Assembly: GCF_009720825.1 (NCBI RefSeq) | Contig: NZ_WNKY01000010.1 | Location: 102,392-166,391, forward strand | From: Duganella radicis | Lineage (GTDB): Bacteria; Pseudomonadota; Gammaproteobacteria; Burkholderiales; Burkholderiaceae_D | Length of the DNA: 64,000 bases | Reading direction: 5' to 3' | Part shown: positions 51,040 to 59,319 of the stretch, one piece after another | Numbering within the stretch: the stretch's first letter is position 1 | Layout: every line of letters starts with the position of its first letter | Program-made: the position numbers and the translations under genes | Notes under the pieces: generated by a model | The model's input: the letters and a program-made list of their open reading frames with translations, nothing else | The model's database searches: none | Told to the model about the DNA's origin: nothing

Positions 51040-52194
51040 ATGCATCTCACACTTGCTCAAATGGCCATCACAGCGCTGCTGATCGCGCTGCTGCCGGCCG
51101 CCATCGTCTGGACGTCCTCGGACGCCAATAAATACCGCAAGCTGGTGTGGGTGAGCGTATTCCTGACGTTTGACCTGATCGTGTTCGGCGCCTTCACGCG
51201 CCTGACCGATTCCGGCCTCGGCTGCCCGGACTGGCCGGGCTGCTATGGCGCCGCCAATCCCTTCATTGCGCACGAGCAGATCGTCGCCGCCGAAACGCTG
51301 ATGCCGACCGGCCCGGTGACGGTGGTGAAGGCGTGGATCGAGATGATCCACCGCTACCTGGCCATGACCATCGGCGTGCTGATCGTGGCGATGATGGCGC
51401 AATCGTGGAATCAATGGCTGAAAAGCCGCCGTGCCGAATACGCGCCATGGATGCCGACCGCGCTGTTCCTGGCGGTGTGTCTGCAGGGCGCGTTTGGCGC
51501 CTGGACCGTGACCTTGAAACTGCAACCGGTGATCGTCACCATCCACCTGCTGCTGGGCATGGGCTTGCTGTCCATGCTGGTGTGGTATGGCGGCCGCCAG
51601 AACCACCTGAGCGCGCCGCGCACGCTGGTGAGCGCCTCGCCGCCGGCCATGCGCAACATCCGCATTCTGGCGGGCGTGGCGGCAACCTTGCTGCTGGTGC
51701 AACTGGCCTTGGGTGGCTGGACCAGCACCAACTACGCAACCCTGGCGTGCACCGATTTCCCGCTGTGCGGCGGCAAGGCGATCCCGGAGATGGACTTCGA
51801 GCACGGCTTCACCCTGTGGCGCGAGCTGGGCAAGACGGCGGCCGGCCATTATCTGCCGTTCTCGGCGCTGACGGCGATCCACTGGGTACACCGCAATTTC
51901 GGCTTCATCGTGGCGTTGGTGGCGGGCTATGCGGCGTGGCGCGCGTGGGGCCATGACGCCCTGCATAAAACCGCGCGTTACATCGCCCTGACGCTGGCGG
52001 CGCAGATCCTGACCGGGGTGGCCACCATCTACCTGAGCTTCCCGCTGACCATCGCGGTGCTGCACAATGCCGGGGCGGCGATGCTGGTACTTTTGCTGAC
52101 CATGTTAAACTACAAGGCTAAGTACCAGTACGACATTGCAAAAAAAGCAGCTTCAAGCGCTTCGCATCCTCCCACGTCGACGGTACGGCATTGA
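51040..52194 (+). CDS. ctaA: Heme A synthase
   Basis: CtaA (Cox15) oxidises the C-8 methyl group of heme O to a formyl group, giving heme A. The 384-residue protein has about eight helices. Conserved blocks are FTRLTDSGLGCPDWPGCYGA near 50-69, WIEMIHRYLAMTIGVLIV near 99, GGWTSTNYATLACTDFPLC near 226-244 and IHWVHRNFGFIVALVAG near 282. It starts 4 bp after the Sco-like gene and precedes ctaB by 13 bp. It works directly on the CtaB product. Confidence 0.94.
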   Translation: MHLTLAQMAITALLIALLPAAIVWTSSDANKYRKLVWVSVFLTFDLIVFGAFTRLTDSGLGCPDWPGCYGAANPFIAHEQIVAAETLMPTGPVTVVKAWIEMIHRYLAMTIGVLIVAMMAQSWNQWLKSRRAEYAPWMPTALFLAVCLQGAFGAWTVTLKLQPVIVTIHLLLGMGLLSMLVWYGGRQNHLSAPRTLVSASPPAMRNIRILAGVAATLLLVQLALGGWTSTNYATLACTDFPLCGGKAIPEMDFEHGFTLWRELGKTAAGHYLPFSALTAIHWVHRNFGFIVALVAGYAAWRAWGHDALHKTARYIALTLAAQILTGVATIYLSFPLTIAVLHNAGAAMLVLLLTMLNYKAKYQYDIAKKAASSASHPPTSTVRH

Positions 52195-52207
52195 CTAAGT
52201 TTCCCTC

Positions 52208-53104
52208 ATGACCACGCAAACCGTAACCACCAAACACCAGAGCCGCGCCGCGCAATTTTGGGCGCTGACCAAACCGCGCGTCACCCAGCTGGCCGTGTTC
52301 TGCGCCGTCATCGGCATGTTCCTCGGCACGCCGGATGGCCTGCCGGACTGGCGTCTGGTGCTGTACGCGACCGTGGGCATCTGGCTGTTGACCGGGGCGG
52401 CGTTTGCCGTCAATTGCCTGGCCGAGCGTGAGATCGACGCGCGCATGGCGCGTACCGCGCGCCGTCCGATGGCGCTGGGCGACATTTCCGTGCCGCAGAC
52501 CGTGGTGTTTGCGCTGGTGATCGGCGGCGCCGGCATGTGGGTGTTGTACACGCTGGTCAACCCGTTGACCATGTGGCTGACCTTTGTCACCTTCCTTGGC
52601 TACGCGATCATCTACACCATGATTCTGAAACCGGCCACGCCGCAGAACATCGTCATCGGCGGCCTGTCGGGCGCGATGCCGCCGGCGCTGGGCTGGGCGG
52701 CCGTGGCCAACGATGTGCCGATGGAAGCCTGGCTGCTGGTGCTGATTATCTTCGTCTGGACGCCGCCGCACTTCTGGGCGCTGGCCTTGTACCGCCGCGA
52801 CGATTACGCCAAATCGGGCCTGCCGATGCTGCCGGTCACGCACGGCATGCAATTCACCCAGTTCCACGTCTGGCTGTACTCGATCGCGCTGGCGGCCACC
52901 ACGCTGCTGCCGTACGCGGTAAAAATGAGCGGTCTGATCTACCTGCTGAGCGCGATCGTGCTGAACGCCGTGTTCCTGCGCCACGCCTGGAAAATCTACC
53001 GCCACTACAGCGACCAGATCGCCCGCAAAGCCTTCGCCTGGTCGATCATCTACCTCGGCCTGCTGTTCCTGGCCCTGCTGGTCGACCACTACTTCAAAAT
53101 CTGA
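52208..53104 (+). CDS. ctaB: Protoheme IX farnesyltransferase
   Basis: CtaB (CyoE, heme O synthase) transfers the farnesyl group to heme B. It is a UbiA-superfamily membrane enzyme of 298 residues with about nine helices. Asp-rich motifs are [20 protein letters not shown] near 71-90 and [19 protein letters not shown] following [15 protein letters not shown] near 195. It closes the surf1-Sco-like-ctaA-ctaB run. In related genomes sco usually follows directly; here three extra genes intervene. Confidence 0.95.
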   Translation: MTTQTVTTKHQSRAAQFWALTKPRVTQLAVFCAVIGMFLGTPDGLPDWRLVLYATVGIWLLTGAAFAVNCLAEREIDARMARTARRPMALGDISVPQTVVFALVIGGAGMWVLYTLVNPLTMWLTFVTFLGYAIIYTMILKPATPQNIVIGGLSGAMPPALGWAAVANDVPMEAWLLVLIIFVWTPPHFWALALYRRDDYAKSGLPMLPVTHGMQFTQFHVWLYSIALAATTLLPYAVKMSGLIYLLSAIVLNAVFLRHAWKIYRHYSDQIARKAFAWSIIYLGLLFLALLVDHYFKI

Positions 53105-53117
53105 CGCGGGAGGCGGT

Positions 53118-53681
53118 ATGCCGGCTAACCACGCTATCGATACCGCCGCCCCGATCTACGTCCCGCGAGCCTTTCCGGCCGCACAGTCGCTGCACGCGGC
53201 GGACATAGCCCGCCTGATCCCTGACTATCCATATCGTCTATGGGGATACGATGTGCTGCTGAACGGCGAGCAACTGGAAATCCCGCTCCGCCTCTACTTC
53301 CCGCCCGAGCTCCTGGCCGGGCCGGACGACGACACCTTGCTGCTCTGCCTGGGCACCCGCCACCACAACGGCTACCTGCGCCAGAAATGCGTGACGCAAT
53401 TACTGGAGCGCGGCGACGAATTCGCGGTGCCCTATATCGTGCAACTGCTGGGCGAATACGTGGTCGAGATCGCCCAGGTCATCAACGACGCACTCCCCAA
53501 CATCAACGTCGAGCCCTACCGCCGCTTTCTGGCCGACAACCCGCGCTACCTCGCCACCACGCAACGTCGAGTCATCAGCTACTGGTCCTGCTACTACCGC
53601 ACAAGCTATCCCGACCTCAAGGCCTACCCACCCTATATTGCGCTGCTCCATCTCAGTCCTCGCCAGAACTTTAAACTCTGA
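53118..53681 (+). CDS. Unrecognised 187-aa protein after ctaB
   Basis: The product has no signal peptide or membrane helix. The middle (VTQLLERGDEFAVPYIVQLL, about 95-114) looks alpha-helical and HEAT-like, and the C-terminus is rich in Tyr (YWSCYYRTSYPDLKAYPPYI). The first third carries YPYRLWGYDVLLNGEQLEIP. The start ATG at 53118 follows GGGAGG (53107-53112). It lies 13 bp after ctaB and could be co-transcribed, but it is not part of the usual cox cluster. Its stop directly abuts that of the convergent two-TM gene. I do not recognise a family. Confidence 0.7.
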   Translation: MPANHAIDTAAPIYVPRAFPAAQSLHAADIARLIPDYPYRLWGYDVLLNGEQLEIPLRLYFPPELLAGPDDDTLLLCLGTRHHNGYLRQKCVTQLLERGDEFAVPYIVQLLGEYVVEIAQVINDALPNINVEPYRRFLADNPRYLATTQRRVISYWSCYYRTSYPDLKAYPPYIALLHLSPRQNFKL

Positions 53682-54005
53682 TTACTCCGATGGTGATTGC
53701 GGCTGCGGGGCCGGAGCGGTTGCAGACCTTGAAATCATCGCTTGCAAGGTGGCTGGTGCGCTAAGGCCGACTGAAAAAGCCAAAAGCGGGCGCAGCGTTG
53801 AGCCGTCCACAATGTAGAGCCAAGCCAGGCCTGCGCCAGCGAATGGCCAGAAGATAAAGAAAACCCAGAAGACCAAATTTTTCTGCGTCTGGTCTGCTTT
53901 CTTTTTCTTACTGTCTTCCCATAGAGTCATCATGTCTAAAACCAGACCTCCTGCCCCAGCAATTAAGACAAGCTGAGTGGTTGCATTGGAATCGATGGGA
54001 GGCAT
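53682..54005 (-). CDS. Unrecognised two-TM protein of a small cassette
   Basis: From ATG 54005 the product has 107 residues. There may be a weak hydrophobic stretch near 10-27 (LVLIAGAGGLVLDMM), then a Lys-rich loop (WEDSKKKKADQTQKN), a strong helix (LVFWVFFIFWPFAGAGLAWL, about 45-64), a second near 74-92 with LRPLLAFSVGLSAPATLQAM, and a Pro/Ser tail. It is 1 bp downstream of the HTH-like gene and certainly co-transcribed with it. Base composition is visibly lower in GC than the flanking cox genes. Function unknown; the longer frame to 54149 overlaps the upstream gene and is rejected. Confidence 0.6.
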   Translation of the reverse strand: MPPIDSNATTQLVLIAGAGGLVLDMMTLWEDSKKKKADQTQKNLVFWVFFIFWPFAGAGLAWLYIVDGSTLRPLLAFSVGLSAPATLQAMISRSATAPAPQPQSPSE

Positions 54006-54006
54006 G

Positions 54007-54273
54007 TTATACCCCGACTTTGTTTGTGATTGCGTCCAATATCTTTTGCTTCCATGTGGCATCTCTGCGATATTTTTCTGTGGTCGAATAAAGCGTTTGT
54101 CCCAGTGGATTGCGGCGATAGGCCCGTAAGAATCCATCGGCCGTCTCAAGAATTTGCAAGACTGTTTCTTCGGTGATTCCTGTATCAGCCGAGATTCCTC
54201 GTACCGTGCGCCATACGTATTTGGATTCGCGGATGGCGGCGCGGATCTTTTCTTTCGCTTCGCGTTCGTCCAT
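54007..54273 (-). CDS. Unrecognised small HTH-like protein of the same cassette
   Basis: The ATG at 54273 has an excellent AGAGGAGG five bases upstream and gives 88 residues. The region TVRGISADTGITEETVLQIL (about 27-46) has the spacing of a helix-turn-helix or small winged helix, and the rest is highly charged (DEREAKEKIRAAIRES; LYSTTEKYRRDATWKQK). It could be a DNA-binding protein or an adaptor domain. It starts 76 bp from the divergent sco gene and lies 1 bp before the two-TM gene. GC is lower than in neighbours, suggesting acquisition. Confidence 0.6.
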   Translation of the reverse strand: MDEREAKEKIRAAIRESKYVWRTVRGISADTGITEETVLQILETADGFLRAYRRNPLGQTLYSTTEKYRRDATWKQKILDAITNKVGV

Positions 54274-54349
54274 GATGGCCTCCTCTGGCGGTATCATGCT
54301 GCTTAGACTAAGTTCAAGCCCAACAAGTTCAACCGAAAGACTCCTGTCG

Positions 54350-54943
54350 ATGAAAAAAGTTCTCGCATTTGCTTTGATCGCTGTTTCCTTGCTGACCGGC
54401 TGCGGCGAGAAGAAGGCGGAGGCGCCCAAGCTGGCGTTTCAGAGTACCGACCTGACCGGCGCGGCCTTTGCCAGGGATTTTGCGCTCACCGACCATCACG
54501 GCAAGCCGCGCACCATGGCCGATTTCAGGGGCAAGGTGGTGGTCATGTTCTTCGGCTACACCCAGTGCCCTGACGTTTGCCCCACCACCATGGCGGAAAT
54601 GTCGGAGGTGATGAAGCAGCTCGGTCCGCAAGCCGATCAGGTGCAGGTGCTGTTCGTCACCGTCGACCCTGAGCGCGATACGCAAAAGCTGCTGGCCGAG
54701 TACGTGCCGGTGTTCGACAAACGTTTCCTCGGCCTGTACGGCACACCGGAGCAGACCGCCGCCGTCGCCAAGGAGTTCAAGGTGATGTACAACAAGGTGC
54801 CGGGCAGCAGCAAGGATAGCTACACCGTGGACCACACCGCCGCCAGCTACGTGTTCGACAAGCAGGGCAAGCTGCGTCTGCTGCTGCGCTCCGGCCAGGG
54901 CGTGGCGCCGGCCGTGCATGACATCAAGCTGTTGCTGGGCTGA
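54350..54943 (+). CDS. SCO1/SenC copper chaperone lipoprotein
   Basis: Sco proteins insert copper into the CuA centre of subunit II. The 197-residue product has a lipoprotein signal (ALIAVSLLTGC, Cys near 20) and a thioredoxin fold with the copper-binding TQCPDVCPTTMAEM (Cys74 and Cys78) and the third ligand in YTVDHTAASYVFD near 163. The ATG at 54350 is selected by the signal peptide; longer frames run through the divergent gene. It follows the lower-GC cassette and is 3 bp upstream of the AI-2E family gene. Confidence 0.93.
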   Translation: MKKVLAFALIAVSLLTGCGEKKAEAPKLAFQSTDLTGAAFARDFALTDHHGKPRTMADFRGKVVVMFFGYTQCPDVCPTTMAEMSEVMKQLGPQADQVQVLFVTVDPERDTQKLLAEYVPVFDKRFLGLYGTPEQTAAVAKEFKVMYNKVPGSSKDSYTVDHTAASYVFDKQGKLRLLLRSGQGVAPAVHDIKLLLG

Positions 54944-54946
54944 TCC

Positions 54947-55984
54947 ATGCAGCAGCGCTTCCAGCCCTTTACCCGCCTGGCCGCCATCATCCTGCTGGTG
55001 ATCGGCTGCCTGATCGTGCTGCGGCCTTTCCTGGCCGCCATCCTGTTCGCCGCCGCCATCACCATCTCCAGCTGGCCGCTGTATCTGCGCCTGCTGGCGC
55101 GCCTCAAGCAGCGCCGCACCATGGCCGCGCTGGTGATGAGCATCGGCCTGACACTGCTGATCATCGTGCCGCTGACGCTGGTGACCTGGAACATCGCCGA
55201 CAACGCCTCCGATTTCTACGACCAGATCAAGGCCGGCCTGGGCAGCGGCACGCTCGATCCGCCCGCCTGGCTGAAAGATATCCCGGTGGTGGGAGAGGCC
55301 GCCTATACCTACCTCGGCAAGCTGCTGCACAGCCGCGAGGAACTGCTCAACGTCGCCAAGAACATGCTGGAGCCGGGCCGCCGCATCCTGCTCGGCGGCG
55401 GCATGGTGCTGGGCAGCGGCGTGGCGCAGGTCAGCCTGGCCGTGTTCGTCAGTTTCTTCCTGTACCGCGACGGCCGGGCCATCCTGCAAGCACTGGCCAA
55501 CGGCATGGACAAGCTGATCGGCGAACAAGCCGTCACGGTGGCCGACACCGTCAGCCGCACCGTGCGCGGCGTGATGTACGGCCTGCTTGGCACCGCGCTG
55601 GCGCAAGCGGTGGTGGCAGCCATCGGCTTCCTGATCGCCGGCGTGCCGGCGGTGGCGCTGCTGTCGGTGGCCACCTTCCTGTTCTCGCTGATCCCGGTCG
55701 GCCCGCCGCTGATCTGGGGCGGCGCCACCATCTGGCTGTTCAATGAGGGCCGCACCGGCTGGGCCATCTTCATGTTCGTGTGGGGCATGTTCGTGATCAG
55801 CGGGGTCGACAACGTGGTCAAGCCGATGCTGATCTCGCGCGGCAGCAGCCTGCCGTTCATCCTGGTGCTGCTGGGCGTGATGGGTGGCGTGCTGGCGTTC
55901 GGCTTTGTCGGCCTGTTCATCGGCCCGACCCTGCTGGCGGTTGGCCTCGGCCTGCTGCGCAACTGGACCGGCAACGCGCTTTAA
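54947..55984 (+). CDS. AI-2E family (PerM-like) transporter
   Basis: The 345-residue membrane protein has about eight helices with the family features: an N-terminal pair (LAAIILLVIGCLIVLRPFLA), a middle cytoplasmic domain, FFLYRDGRAILQALANGM near 167-184 and a C-terminal GVDNVVKPMLISRGSSLPFI near 285-304. Members export diverse substrates, including AI-2 in E. coli and Na+/Li+ in others; substrate here is not predictable. It starts 3 bp after sco and overlaps the convergent binding-protein gene by 4 bp. Confidence 0.9.
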   Translation: MQQRFQPFTRLAAIILLVIGCLIVLRPFLAAILFAAAITISSWPLYLRLLARLKQRRTMAALVMSIGLTLLIIVPLTLVTWNIADNASDFYDQIKAGLGSGTLDPPAWLKDIPVVGEAAYTYLGKLLHSREELLNVAKNMLEPGRRILLGGGMVLGSGVAQVSLAVFVSFFLYRDGRAILQALANGMDKLIGEQAVTVADTVSRTVRGVMYGLLGTALAQAVVAAIGFLIAGVPAVALLSVATFLFSLIPVGPPLIWGGATIWLFNEGRTGWAIFMFVWGMFVISGVDNVVKPMLISRGSSLPFILVLLGVMGGVLAFGFVGLFIGPTLLAVGLGLLRNWTGNAL

Positions 55985-56781
55985 AAATTCAGCAGTTTGG
56001 CCGCCAGCTCGGGATCGAGATGGCGTTCGAAGATGCGCTTGAGCGTGCCGTCCTCGCGCATGGCGCGGATGGTCTGGGCGAAGCGCACCGCCAGCGCCTC
56101 GTCCACATGCTGGCGCGACAAAATCAGCCCGCCCACCACCGCATCCTTGGGCGGCGCCCAGTCCATGATGCGGTAATTGCCGGCCATGTGCTCCTGCTTG
56201 AGCAGCGGATACCAGCCCGAGCTGATCGCCATCACCGCCTGCACCCGGCCCACCTTGAACAGGCGCAGCATGGCCTCGTAGTCGGGCGCTTCATACACGC
56301 GGCCCTTGGCGCGCAGGCGCTCCAGCCACGCATCGTACACCTTGCCATGCTTGAAGGATTTGATGACGCCGATCTTGATGCCGGGATCGGCGATGAAGTC
56401 TTCCATGCTGCGGATATTCGGATTCACATCCTTTTGCAGCAGCACGTAGTTGCGTTCGGACAGATAGGGCACCACGCGGCCAAACTTCTCCCGCTCCGGC
56501 GTCGACACCGCCGACACCGACATATCGATGGTGCCGCCGCTCAGCCCGGCCCAGATGCGCACCCGCGAATCGGTGCTGGGCTCGATGGTGCAGCCCATGC
56601 GGCGCGCCACCTCGTCGACCACGTCCTTGTCGATGCCGGTCCAGCGGCCGTCGGCGGCCTTGTAGTAGAGCGCGCCGTATTCGTAGAAAGCGCTGCGCAG
56701 GTGGCCGCAGGCGTGGTGCTCGGCGGCGGCCGTGCCGCTCAGGGCGAGCAGGGCGCCGCACAGGATCAATCGGGGTAACAT
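55981..56781 (-). CDS. Periplasmic solute-binding protein (SBP family 3)
   Basis: The 266-residue product has a signal peptide (about 1-21) and a type-II periplasmic-binding fold: GRWTGIDKDVVDEVARRMGC near 46-65, AVSTPEREKFGRVVPYLSE near 91-109 and the C-terminal MREDGTLKRIFERHL near 243. These are amino-acid-type binding proteins. No ABC permease or ATPase gene adjoins, so it is an orphan binding protein. Confidence 0.88.
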   Translation of the reverse strand: MLPRLILCGALLALSGTAAAEHHACGHLRSAFYEYGALYYKAADGRWTGIDKDVVDEVARRMGCTIEPSTDSRVRIWAGLSGGTIDMSVSAVSTPEREKFGRVVPYLSERNYVLLQKDVNPNIRSMEDFIADPGIKIGVIKSFKHGKVYDAWLERLRAKGRVYEAPDYEAMLRLFKVGRVQAVMAISSGWYPLLKQEHMAGNYRIMDWAPPKDAVVGGLILSRQHVDEALAVRFAQTIRAMREDGTLKRIFERHLDPELAAKLLNF

Positions 56782-56810
56782 GTCTCCTCCCTGGCGTCCC
56801 GGGACGCCGG

Positions 56811-58148
56811 TCAGTCCTGGTCGGCGTTATCCTCGGTATCGTCCTTCGGGATGACCTTGACCAGCAGGATACGCGGACCGTTCATTTTCTTGGCGACGAT
56901 ATCAAAGCCGCGGAAGCTGATGCGTTGGCCCTGTTTCGGGATATCGCCCAGTTTCAGCATGATCAAGCCGCCTACGGATTCTACCTCTTCCAGGCCCAGC
57001 TCTTCATTTTCGATATCGATGCCGAGGGTGCGTTCCAGCGAGAAGATCGGCAGGCTGGCCTTGCCGATCAGGGTGCCGTCCGGCTGCTTGAGCCAGTCGT
57101 TTTCGTTGAGGCGGAATTCGTCGTGGATCTCGCCCACCATGGCGCCCAGCAGATTGTCCAGCGTGATGAAGCCGACCGGGCGTTTGCCTTTTTCGCCGAT
57201 CAGAGCGAAGTGCGGTGCGCCGTCGCGGAAGCGGCGGAACTGTTCCAGCGCGGGCGTGCGGGCGGAAATCGTTTCGACCGGACGCAGGAAGGGCACCAGG
57301 TCGGTGATCGGTTTGCCGGACTGCATGGCAAAGAACAAGTCCTTCAGGTGCACCACGCCCAGCACGGTTTCGCCATCCTTGTCGTAGTAGGGATAGCGGC
57401 TGAAGCGGTTGCGCAGCATGGTGTCGAGATTGTCGTTGAGCGGACGGGTGGCGTGCAGGCTGATCACCTCGTTAATCGGGCGCATCAGGTCGGACACCGA
57501 CAGGTCGCTGAAATCCAGCGAGTGGGCCAGGATATTGCGCTCGTCCTGATTGAATTTCTCGCCCGGCTGGCTGGTGCGCAGGATCAGCTTGAGTTCTTCC
57601 ACCGAGTAGTGGCTGTCATGGCTGCCCTTGCCCGCCAGGCCGGCTAGGCCCAGCACCATATTGGCGCTGGCGTTCAGCAAATAAATGAATGGGTACATCG
57701 CCCAGTAAAAGCCGTACAGCGGAATCGCGCTCCACAGGCCGACCACTTCCGGCATGCGGATCGCCATCGATTTGGGCGCCAGTTCGCCCACCACGATGTG
57801 CAGGAAGGAGATCACGCCAAACGCGAACACGAAGGCGATGCCGTGCACCAGCTCGGGCGAGGTGATGCCGATAAAGGTCAGCAGCGGCTCCAGCAGGCTG
57901 GCGAAAGCCGGTTCGCCGACCCAGCCCAGGCCCAGCGAGGCCAGCGTGATGCCCAACTGACAGGCCGACAGATAGGCATCCAGCTCGCCGTGCACCTTGC
58001 CGAGTATCCGCCCCTTGAGTCCCTGTGTCTTGGCGATGGCGCGTACGCGCGTTTTTCGCAGCGTGACGATGCCGAATTCGGCCGCCACGAAGAAACCGTT
58101 CAAAGCAACCAGGAAGATGGCGAGAACGACAAGCAGGAAGTTTTGCAT
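56811..58148 (-). CDS. CNNM/CorC-HlyC family membrane protein
   Basis: The 445-residue protein has an N-terminal DUF21 (CNNM) domain with four hydrophobic segments (about 1-190), two CBS domains (about 210-335; PINEVISLHATRPLNDNLD, GVVHLKDLFFAM) and a CorC/HlyC domain at the C-terminus (EDNA region FRLNENDWLKQPDGTLIGKA and VESVGGLIMLKLG). Members are often called hemolysin-like but are linked to magnesium/cobalt efflux or tolerance. It is transcribed alone toward the binding-protein gene with a 29-bp gap. Confidence 0.9.
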   Translation of the reverse strand: MQNFLLVVLAIFLVALNGFFVAAEFGIVTLRKTRVRAIAKTQGLKGRILGKVHGELDAYLSACQLGITLASLGLGWVGEPAFASLLEPLLTFIGITSPELVHGIAFVFAFGVISFLHIVVGELAPKSMAIRMPEVVGLWSAIPLYGFYWAMYPFIYLLNASANMVLGLAGLAGKGSHDSHYSVEELKLILRTSQPGEKFNQDERNILAHSLDFSDLSVSDLMRPINEVISLHATRPLNDNLDTMLRNRFSRYPYYDKDGETVLGVVHLKDLFFAMQSGKPITDLVPFLRPVETISARTPALEQFRRFRDGAPHFALIGEKGKRPVGFITLDNLLGAMVGEIHDEFRLNENDWLKQPDGTLIGKASLPIFSLERTLGIDIENEELGLEEVESVGGLIMLKLGDIPKQGQRISFRGFDIVAKKMNGPRILLVKVIPKDDTEDNADQD

Positions 58149-58198
58149 AGGGGCCGAGCGGCACTTTACGTAGTTGAAAGCTGCATCTTAAACGATAA

Positions 58199-58310
58199 TC
58201 CGGGGTCAGGTCCTCCATTTCTACACGTGCTCTGCCGTAGACAGCCCACGGCAGAGCACGTGTAGAAATGGAGGACCTGACCCCGGAGTTCTGAGCCCGG
58301 AGTTTGACCC
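58199..58310. repeat. REP-like palindrome with 40-bp perfect arms
   Basis: Arms 58199-58238 and 58248-58287 are exact reverse complements around the 9-nt loop AGACAGCCC. The outer 26 bp (GGGGTCAGGTCCTCCATTTC and the following TACACG) match the 30.2 kb element; the inner 11 bp (TGCTCTGCCGT) differ from that copy yet still pair perfectly. A degenerate tail (CCCGGAGTTTGACCCC, 58287-58302) follows. The element lies between the CNNM-family gene and the end of nhaR. Confidence 0.88.
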
Positions 58311-58314
58311 CGAG

Positions 58315-59217
58315 TCAGGCGAACAGGCCGGAGTGCACTTCGTTGAGAATGGCCTCGATCGCCGGGTGGGTGATCTTGCGGGCGTTGGAGATGGCGTAGA
58401 AGTGTTCACGTAGTTCAGGTGCGTTGCCTACCAGCACGGCACCGAACTGGTCTTCGATGTCCTGCGCCAGCGCCGAGGGCGCGAAGAATAAGCCGAGGCC
58501 ATTGCGGCCGAAGGTGTTGAGCATGGCGTTGTCCTCGAACTCGCCGACGATCTCCGGCCGCACCTCATGTTGCACCAGCCAGGCGTCGATGCGGCCGCGC
58601 AGGGCGTTGTTGCGGGTCGGGACCAGCAGTGGCGCGCCGTCCAGGCTGGCCGGGAAGTTGCGCCGGTATTTGCGCGCCAGGCGCGGCACGCCGAACAGTT
58701 TCATGTCGCTTTCGCCCAGCAAGTGGCTGAATACTTTCAGGCTGCCACCGGCGCGCACGGTGCGGTCGGTCAGCACCACGTCCAGCTTGCCCAGCGCCAA
58801 GTCGGCCAGCAGGTTTTCAAATTCATCCTCCATGCACACCAGCCGCACTTGCGTGCCCATGCGCTGGGTCGCTTGCAGCAGGCGGTAGGCGATCAGTTTG
58901 GGCAGCGAGTCGGAGATGCCTACCGTCAGCCGCATTTTGCCGGTTTCCGCTTCTTCCAGCGCATCCTGCAACTGGTCGCCAAGCGCGAAGATCTGGTCGC
59001 AATAGCTGAGCGCCAGGCGGCCCGCTTCGGTCGGCACCAGCCGCCGTCCCTGCGGTTCAAGCAGTTGCTTGCCGATCGATTGTTCCAGCGAGGCCAGTTG
59101 CATGCTGATGGTCTGCACAGCGAGTCCCAGCTTCTCCGCCGCCCGCGTGACGCCGCCTTCTTTCGCCACCATCCAGAAGAAATACAAGTGCCTGAAATTC
59201 AATCCGCTGTTTTTCAT
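58315..59217 (-). CDS. nhaR: LysR-type regulator, NhaR-like
   Basis: NhaR activates the Na+/H+ antiporter gene nhaA and other stress genes in response to sodium in E. coli. The 300-residue product matches NhaR from the start (LNFRHLYFFWMVAKEGGVTR, AVQTISMQLASLEQSIGKQL) to the end (FYAISNARKITHPAIEAILN). No nhaA gene is in the window. It is divergent from the DUF475 gene of the ter cassette across 102 bp, so control of that cassette is possible. Its stop is preceded downstream by the REP-like palindrome. Confidence 0.88.
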   Translation of the reverse strand: MKNSGLNFRHLYFFWMVAKEGGVTRAAEKLGLAVQTISMQLASLEQSIGKQLLEPQGRRLVPTEAGRLALSYCDQIFALGDQLQDALEEAETGKMRLTVGISDSLPKLIAYRLLQATQRMGTQVRLVCMEDEFENLLADLALGKLDVVLTDRTVRAGGSLKVFSHLLGESDMKLFGVPRLARKYRRNFPASLDGAPLLVPTRNNALRGRIDAWLVQHEVRPEIVGEFEDNAMLNTFGRNGLGLFFAPSALAQDIEDQFGAVLVGNAPELREHFYAISNARKITHPAIEAILNEVHSGLFA

Positions 59218-59231
59218 TGTTCTATTTTTAC

Positions 59232-59244
59232 GAAGTAATACTTC
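59232..59244. promoter_or_regulatory. 13-bp palindrome in the nhaR-DUF475 divergent region
   Basis: GAAGTA (59232-59237) and TACTTC (59239-59244) flank one A. It lies 15 bp upstream of the nhaR start in an AT-rich segment and could be an autoregulatory LysR-type site. A weak -35/-10 pair for the DUF475 gene (TTTTCA 59258-59263, TACACT 59280-59285) lies to its right. Confidence 0.35.
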
Positions 59245-59319
59245 AATTATCTTCTATTTTTCAAAATGTCGGTTTTCTTTACACTGCGTTCCATCGATTG
59301 ATAACCACGAGAGAATACG

